A stretch of DNA of 35,153 bases from Clostridiales bacterium (GTDB taxonomy: Bacteria; Bacillota; Clostridia; TANB77; CAG-508), in the NCBI GenBank assembly GCA_003507395.1, contig DNVW01000013.1, positions 155,115 through 190,267 on the forward strand, given 5' to 3'. The notes beneath the pieces were generated by a model. That model was not told the origin of the DNA and ran no database searches. It saw nothing but the letters and a program-made list of their open reading frames with translations. The position numbers were made by a program, and so were the translations under genes. This document shows, piece after piece, positions 30,716 to 35,153 of this stretch (position 1 is its first letter; every line of letters begins with the position of its first letter).

Positions 30716-32797
30716 TTGGCTGGAAGAGAGTTTCCTTTAGAGAAAACAAGAAACATAGGAATTGTAGCACATATAGACGCTGGAAAAACTACAACAACTG
30801 AAAGAATACTATTTTATACAGGTAAAACTCACAAAATAGGAGAAGTTCATGAAGGCGAAGCAACTATGGACTGGATGGTTCAAGAGCAAGAAAGAGGTAT
30901 TACAATTACTTCTGCTGCTACAACATGCCAATGGTTAGGAAATAGAATTAATATTATAGATACTCCAGGACACGTGGACTTTACGGTTGAAGTTCAAAGA
31001 TCTTTAAAAGTACTAGATGGTGCTGTAACAATTTTAGCAGCAAAAGGTGGAGTTCAACCACAAACAGAAACAGTTTGGAGACAAGCAGACAAATATCAAG
31101 TTCCAAGAATGGTATATGTAAATAAAATGGACATTACTGGAGCAGATTTTATGCTTTGTGTTGAACAATTAAAAAACAGATTAAAAGCAAATGCAGTTCC
31201 AATTCAATTACCAATTGGTGCTGAAGACCAATTCAAAGGAATTGTAGATTTAATAAAAATGAGAGCTTTTGTTCATAAAGATGATTTGGGTAAAGTAATT
31301 GAAGAAGGAGAGATACCAGAAGAATTAAAAGCCCAAGCAGAAGAATATAGAGCAAAATTAGTAGAAGCTGCAGCAGAACAAGATGATGAATTAATGATGA
31401 AATATTTAGATGGTGAAGAACTTTCAGAAGAAGAAATAAAGAAAGGCTTAAGAATAGGAACAATAGCAAATAAGATAGTTCCTGTTTGTTGCGGATCATC
31501 ATATAAAAACAAAGGTGTTCAAGAATTATTAAATGCTGTTGTTGACTTTATGCCATCTCCACTTGATATACCACATATTAAAGGTGTTACATTAGATGGA
31601 GAAGAAATAGAGAGAAAAACATCAGATTCAGAACCTTTTGCAGCTTTAGCATTCAAAATTGCAACAGACCCATTTGTTGGAAAACTTTGCTTCTTTAGAG
31701 TTTATTCTGGAACTTTAGAAGCAGGTTCTACAATTTTAAATGCAAATAAAGAGAAAAAGGATAGAATGGGAAGAATCCTATTAATGCATTCTAACCATAG
31801 ACAAGATATTGATAAAGTATATGCTGGAGACATAGCAGCAGCAGTTGGATTAAAAGAGGTATCAACAGGTGATACACTTTGCGACCCTGCACACCCAGTT
31901 ATATTAGAGTCAATGGAATTCCCAGAACCAGTTATTGATATAGCTATTGAACCTAAAGATAAAGCTAATAGTGAAAAAATGGGTATAGCTCTTGCTAAAC
32001 TTGCAGAGGAAGACCCAACATTTAAAACATATACAAACCATGAAACAGGTCAAACAGTTATTGCTGGAATGGGAGAGTTACACTTAGACATTATAGTAGA
32101 TAGATTAAAAAGAGAATTTAAAGTTGAGTGTACTGTAGGTAAGCCACAAGTTTCATATAAAGAAACAATTAGAAACAAAGTAAAAGTAGAAGGTAAATTT
32201 ATTCGTCAATCTGGTGGACGTGGACAATATGGTCACGTATGGCTAGAGATGGAACCATTAGAGCCAGGAACTGGCATCCAATTTGAAAGTAAGATAGTTG
32301 GTGGTGTTGTTCCAAAAGAATATATTAAACCAATAGAAGAAGGAATTAGAGAAGCTGCAGAAAGCGGTATATTAGCTGGATATCCAGTTATAGACTTTAA
32401 AGCAACTTTAGTAGATGGTTCATACCATGAAGTTGACTCTTCTGAAATGGCCTTCAAAATTGCTGCATCTATGGCCTTTAAAGAAGGATGCAAACAAGCT
32501 AAGTCAGTTATACTAGAACCTATAATGAAGGTAGAAATAACAGTTCCAGAAGAATATATGGGAGATGTTATTGGAGATGTAAATTCAAGACGTGGAAGAA
32601 TGGAAGGAATGGAAGCACAAAGCGGTAACCAAGTTATAAGAAGCTTTATTCCACTATCAGAAATGTTTGGATATGCAACAGATTTACGTTCTAAAACACA
32701 AGGTAGAGGAACATACTCTATGGAACCATCTCATTATGAAGAAGTTCCAAAATCAATTTTAGAAACAATAGTATCTTCAAGAGCTAAAAGAGATTAG
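30716..32797 (+). CDS. fusA: Elongation factor G
   Basis: 693 residues starting at TTG after AAAAAGGAGGAAA. GTPase motifs G1 'AHIDAGKTT', switch II 'DTPGHVDF' and G4 'NKMD' are intact, with 'RGITITSAATT' as switch I. Domain IV ('RQSGGRGQYGHVWLEMEP') drives translocation. Length and motifs fit housekeeping EF-G rather than a spare paralogue. Third gene of the operon. Confidence 0.97.
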   Translation: MAGREFPLEKTRNIGIVAHIDAGKTTTTERILFYTGKTHKIGEVHEGEATMDWMVQEQERGITITSAATTCQWLGNRINIIDTPGHVDFTVEVQRSLKVLDGAVTILAAKGGVQPQTETVWRQADKYQVPRMVYVNKMDITGADFMLCVEQLKNRLKANAVPIQLPIGAEDQFKGIVDLIKMRAFVHKDDLGKVIEEGEIPEELKAQAEEYRAKLVEAAAEQDDELMMKYLDGEELSEEEIKKGLRIGTIANKIVPVCCGSSYKNKGVQELLNAVVDFMPSPLDIPHIKGVTLDGEEIERKTSDSEPFAALAFKIATDPFVGKLCFFRVYSGTLEAGSTILNANKEKKDRMGRILLMHSNHRQDIDKVYAGDIAAAVGLKEVSTGDTLCDPAHPVILESMEFPEPVIDIAIEPKDKANSEKMGIALAKLAEEDPTFKTYTNHETGQTVIAGMGELHLDIIVDRLKREFKVECTVGKPQVSYKETIRNKVKVEGKFIRQSGGRGQYGHVWLEMEPLEPGTGIQFESKIVGGVVPKEYIKPIEEGIREAAESGILAGYPVIDFKATLVDGSYHEVDSSEMAFKIAASMAFKEGCKQAKSVILEPIMKVEITVPEEYMGDVIGDVNSRRGRMEGMEAQSGNQVIRSFIPLSEMFGYATDLRSKTQGRGTYSMEPSHYEEVPKSILETIVSSRAKRD

Positions 32798-32810
32798 AAA
32801 TATAAATTAG

Positions 32811-32873
32811 AAGTTGGAGATTAGATACTAAATAAATTTATTTATAAATTTTAGTATCTAAATCCAAATTACT
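32811..32873. other. AT-rich hairpin in the fusA-tuf spacer
   Basis: TTAGATACTAAA (32821-32832) pairs with TTTAGTATCTAA (32850-32861), extended outward by TTGGA/TCCAA. No T run follows, so it may be a processing site or partial terminator rather than a true stop. The spacer 32798-33040 has no gene; a weak promoter-like TATAAA lies near 32925. Confidence 0.5.
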
Positions 32874-33040
32874 AATATCTAGAATAAAAAATACTTAAAA
32901 TACTTGCTTTTTTATTAATTTTGTTATAAAATGCAAGTGTTATGAAATTAGTTATTAATTTTAAAAAATATAATAGAGGAGAATAGTGAAGATCAAAAGA
33001 ACTTCAATTCATACCTCAAAAAAAGGGAGGAAAATTTAAA

Positions 33041-34243
33041 ATGGCTAAAGCAAAATTTGAAAGAACAAAACCACATGTTAACATTGGTACAATTGGTCAC
33101 GTTGACCATGGAAAGACAACAACAACAGCAGCTATTACAAAATACCTAGGATTACTAGGAAAAGCAAAATATGAAGCATATGATCAAATTGACAGTGCTC
33201 CAGAAGAAAAAGAAAGAGGAATTACAATTAATACAGCTCACGTTGAGTATGAAACAGATAAGAGACACTATGCACACGTTGACTGCCCAGGACACGCAGA
33301 CTACGTAAAGAACATGATTACAGGTGCTGCACAAATGGATGGTGCTATATTAGTTGTTTCAGCAGCTGATGGACCAATGCCTCAAACAAGAGAGCATATA
33401 TTACTTGCTAGACAAGTTGGCGTTAAATATATCGTTGTTTATTTAAATAAATGTGATATGGTTGACGATCCAGAATTATTAGAATTAGTTGAAATGGAAG
33501 TTAGAGACTTATTATCAAGCTATGATTTCCCAGGAGATGAAATTCCAATCGTAAAAGGATCTTCTCTAAAAGTATTAGAGAGCACATCAACAGATCCTAA
33601 CGATCCAGTTTATGCTCCAATGAAAGAATTAATGGATGCAGTTGATAACTATATACCAACACCAGACAGACCAGTAGATCAACCATTCTTAATGCCAATT
33701 GAAGACGTTATGACTATCAGTGGTAGAGGAACTGTTGTTACAGGTAGAGTTGAAAGAGGAACAGTAAAATTACAAGATGAAGTTGAAATAGTAGGTCTTT
33801 CAAAAGAATCTAAGAAAACAACAATTACAGGTGTTGAAATGTTTAGAAAAATATTGGATCAAGCAGAAGCTGGAGACAATATTGGTGCTTTATTAAGAGG
33901 AATTCAAAGATCAGAAGTTGAACGTGGTCAAGTTCTTGCAAAACCAGGAACAATTCATCCACATACAAAATTCAAAGCACAAGTATATGTTCTAACAAAA
34001 GAAGAAGGTGGACGTCATACACCATTCTTCAATGGATATAGACCACAATTCTATTTCAGAACAACAGACGTTACAGGTGTTATCGAATTAGCAGCTGGAA
34101 CAGAAATGGTTATGCCAGGAGATAACGTAGATATGACAATCGAACTTATCACACCAATAGCTATTGAAAAAGGACTAAGATTCGCTATCCGTGAAGGTGG
34201 TAGAACAGTTGGTTCAGGTGTTGTTTCAGAAATAATGGAATAA
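33041..34243 (+). CDS. tuf: Elongation factor Tu
   Basis: 400 residues after RBS AAAGGGAGGAAAA. G1 'GHVDHGKTTTTAAIT', 'RGITINTAHVEYET' as switch I, G3 'DCPGHADY' and G4 'NKCD' are intact. Domains 2 and 3 include 'FLMPIEDVMTISGRGTVVTG' and 'RTVGSGVVSEI'. It delivers aminoacyl-tRNA to the ribosome. C and G use is higher than in neighbouring genes, as expected for very high expression. Confidence 0.98.
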   Translation: MAKAKFERTKPHVNIGTIGHVDHGKTTTTAAITKYLGLLGKAKYEAYDQIDSAPEEKERGITINTAHVEYETDKRHYAHVDCPGHADYVKNMITGAAQMDGAILVVSAADGPMPQTREHILLARQVGVKYIVVYLNKCDMVDDPELLELVEMEVRDLLSSYDFPGDEIPIVKGSSLKVLESTSTDPNDPVYAPMKELMDAVDNYIPTPDRPVDQPFLMPIEDVMTISGRGTVVTGRVERGTVKLQDEVEIVGLSKESKKTTITGVEMFRKILDQAEAGDNIGALLRGIQRSEVERGQVLAKPGTIHPHTKFKAQVYVLTKEEGGRHTPFFNGYRPQFYFRTTDVTGVIELAAGTEMVMPGDNVDMTIELITPIAIEKGLRFAIREGGRTVGSGVVSEIME

Positions 34244-34262
34244 TATAAACCATTGAATATAG

Positions 34263-34304
34263 AAAAGGCAAGGGTTACAAGAAATTGCAACACCTTGCTT
34301 TTTT
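34263..34304 (+). terminator. Operon terminator after tuf
   Basis: AAAAGGCAAGG pairs with CCTTGCTTTTTT (one bulged G), with an inner GTTACAA/TTGCAAC stem around a GAAA loop. Good T run. From here to ~34565 I see no gene, only AT-rich sequence. Confidence 0.85.
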
Positions 34305-34576
34305 GTACTATTTTAAAATTTCATCAACTTTTTTCAGACTCAATTACAAATAAAATTAATTTTATTAATAATATTTTCTTTAGTCTAAAGAAGAAAAATG
34401 TAGGGTCGATTTTAATCGCCTGTATAACAATTTTAAATCTAGGTTTAACCAATCCCTTAATCTTAGAAAAGTCTATTTTTCATTTGACTTTATCATAGAA
34501 ATGATAATAAAAGACTTGAAACTAATACCGAGATATATTAAAATACAATTAATAGTACTTAATTAAAAAGGAGTGA

Positions 34577-34747
34577 GCTGCAAGTGTCTACATAGTATAT
34601 TTACATATTGCACCAAGCTTACAATGTGATGAATCACTTACACTAGAGGTTATAGAAAGTGAACTGGGTTTAATAGAAGGTACACATTTTGTGGCAGATA
34701 AAAATTTTATAGAAAATAAGCGAATAAGTATTCCAAGAAAGGGATGA
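34577..34747 (+). pseudogene. Small open frame without a usable start (broken gene?)
   Basis: A good RBS (AAAAAGGAGTGAG) is followed by GTG 34584, but that frame stops after three codons. The next frame is open for 56 codons and looks protein-like ('SLTLEVIESELGLIEGTHFV' then 'ADKNFIENKRISIPRKG'), with no ATG, GTG or TTG near the RBS. A one-base deletion near the start would explain it. No family recognised. Confidence 0.4.
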
Positions 34748-34754
34748 AGCACAA

Positions 34755-35153
34755 ATGAATAAGGATAAAATTTTAGACGAAATGTTTGAATATTTTGAGG
34801 AAACAAGAGATAATTTTGACATAGATATGGTTGAGGAATTGTTCGAATCTTATGAACCACAAGAAACATTAATACAAGATATTCATGAAAGATTAACCAG
34901 AATAGAAAATAAAAAAGAAATTCTATTATCAGCTTTAAAAAGTAATAACGAGAATAGAAATGAGTTAGCATATATGTTAGTGGATATATGTACACTGGAT
35001 TTTTTTTCGGTTGATGAAATCAATAGATTATTAAATTCTAATGAATTAAAAAATTCTCCTTTAGAAGAAGTCAGAGTTCCCTTGATAGGAGCAAGCGGTA
35101 ATATAGAAAAATATTTAGCACCTGAGTATATAAAGGCTGTTGGTTTGGACGAG
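34755..35153 (+). CDS. Acidic helical hypothetical protein (3' truncated by the window)
   Basis: ATG 34755 follows AAAGGGATGAAG, just after the broken frame. The 133 visible codons read 'MNKDKILDEMFEYFEETRDN' and continue as an acidic, mostly helical protein ('DIHERLTRIENKKEILLSAL'), with no signal peptide or membrane helix. It is open to the window edge. The helical middle could pair as a coiled coil. Function unknown. Confidence 0.65.
   Translation, partial: MNKDKILDEMFEYFEETRDNFDIDMVEELFESYEPQETLIQDIHERLTRIENKKEILLSALKSNNENRNELAYMLVDICTLDFFSVDEINRLLNSNELKNSPLEEVRVPLIGASGNIEKYLAPEYIKAVGLDE

Overview
The window looks like the chromosome of an AT-rich, endospore-type Clostridia (Firmicutes). 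The evidence is very low GC, strong AGGAGG-type ribosome binding sites, frequent TTG/GTG starts, sigma-A promoters with 17-bp spacers, a long-form HPF, a bacterial-type ProRS, and tandem motifs matching the Spo0A box. The species cannot be named from the sequence alone.

Layout. (1) 1-5585: a one-direction cluster of unrecognised envelope-type genes. A truncated large protein has a Gly/Ala tract, a membrane helix and a C-terminal M23-like domain without zinc ligands. Three TTG-start membrane-anchored proteins follow, two of them sharing a domain, then a soluble acidic protein. (2) 5611-7096: a D-Ala-D-Ala carboxypeptidase whose RBS lies inside a perfect hairpin, then tRNA-Gly(GCC) and tRNA-Cys(GCA). 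(3) 7100-10110: a gene graveyard. It holds a frameshifted Fic-domain remnant, a DUF3800 gene with one nonsense codon, and an AAA ATPase/DUF4143-type gene with its middle deleted. It also has a promoter-driven tiny-peptide locus with a masked Shine-Dalgarno and a possible small structured RNA. Two near-identical 21-bp direct repeats flank part of it. (4) 10136-12792: a Cys/His-rich repeat protein, glutamate racemase and a cysteine synthase-like enzyme. (5) 12904-19638: a PdaB-like polysaccharide deacetylase gene cut in two by a ~6-kb element. The element encodes a large serine recombinase, a small protein just before it, and a five- or six-gene ABC transporter/secreted-protein cassette. (6) 19692-27667: housekeeping genes (SSB-like, aspS, mnmA, scpB, proS, rpsT, hpf). 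(7) 27843-29144: a two-gene unit whose second, coiled-coil gene is frameshifted. (8) 29239-34304: the rpsL-rpsG-fusA-tuf translation operon, with two related ~127-bp inverted-repeat elements in its spacers. (9) 34577-35153: a broken small reading frame and the start of an unknown gene.

The main candidate for a new system is in (5). The cassette encodes a small secreted DUF2712-like protein, two membrane permeases, an ABC ATPase and two related membrane-anchored surface proteins. Upstream lie two TGNCGAA motifs exactly 10 bp apart, the pattern of Spo0A boxes. The element interrupts a gene of a family that includes a sporulation deacetylase. Together these suggest a mobile, sporulation-phase secretion or immunity system, comparable in logic but not in sequence to the Bacillus cannibalism loci. 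Its position also recalls sporulation genes split by excisable elements. The motifs, gene order and split are visible in the sequence; regulation, excision and function are inference. Simple rejoining at the best-matching core would not restore the reading frame.
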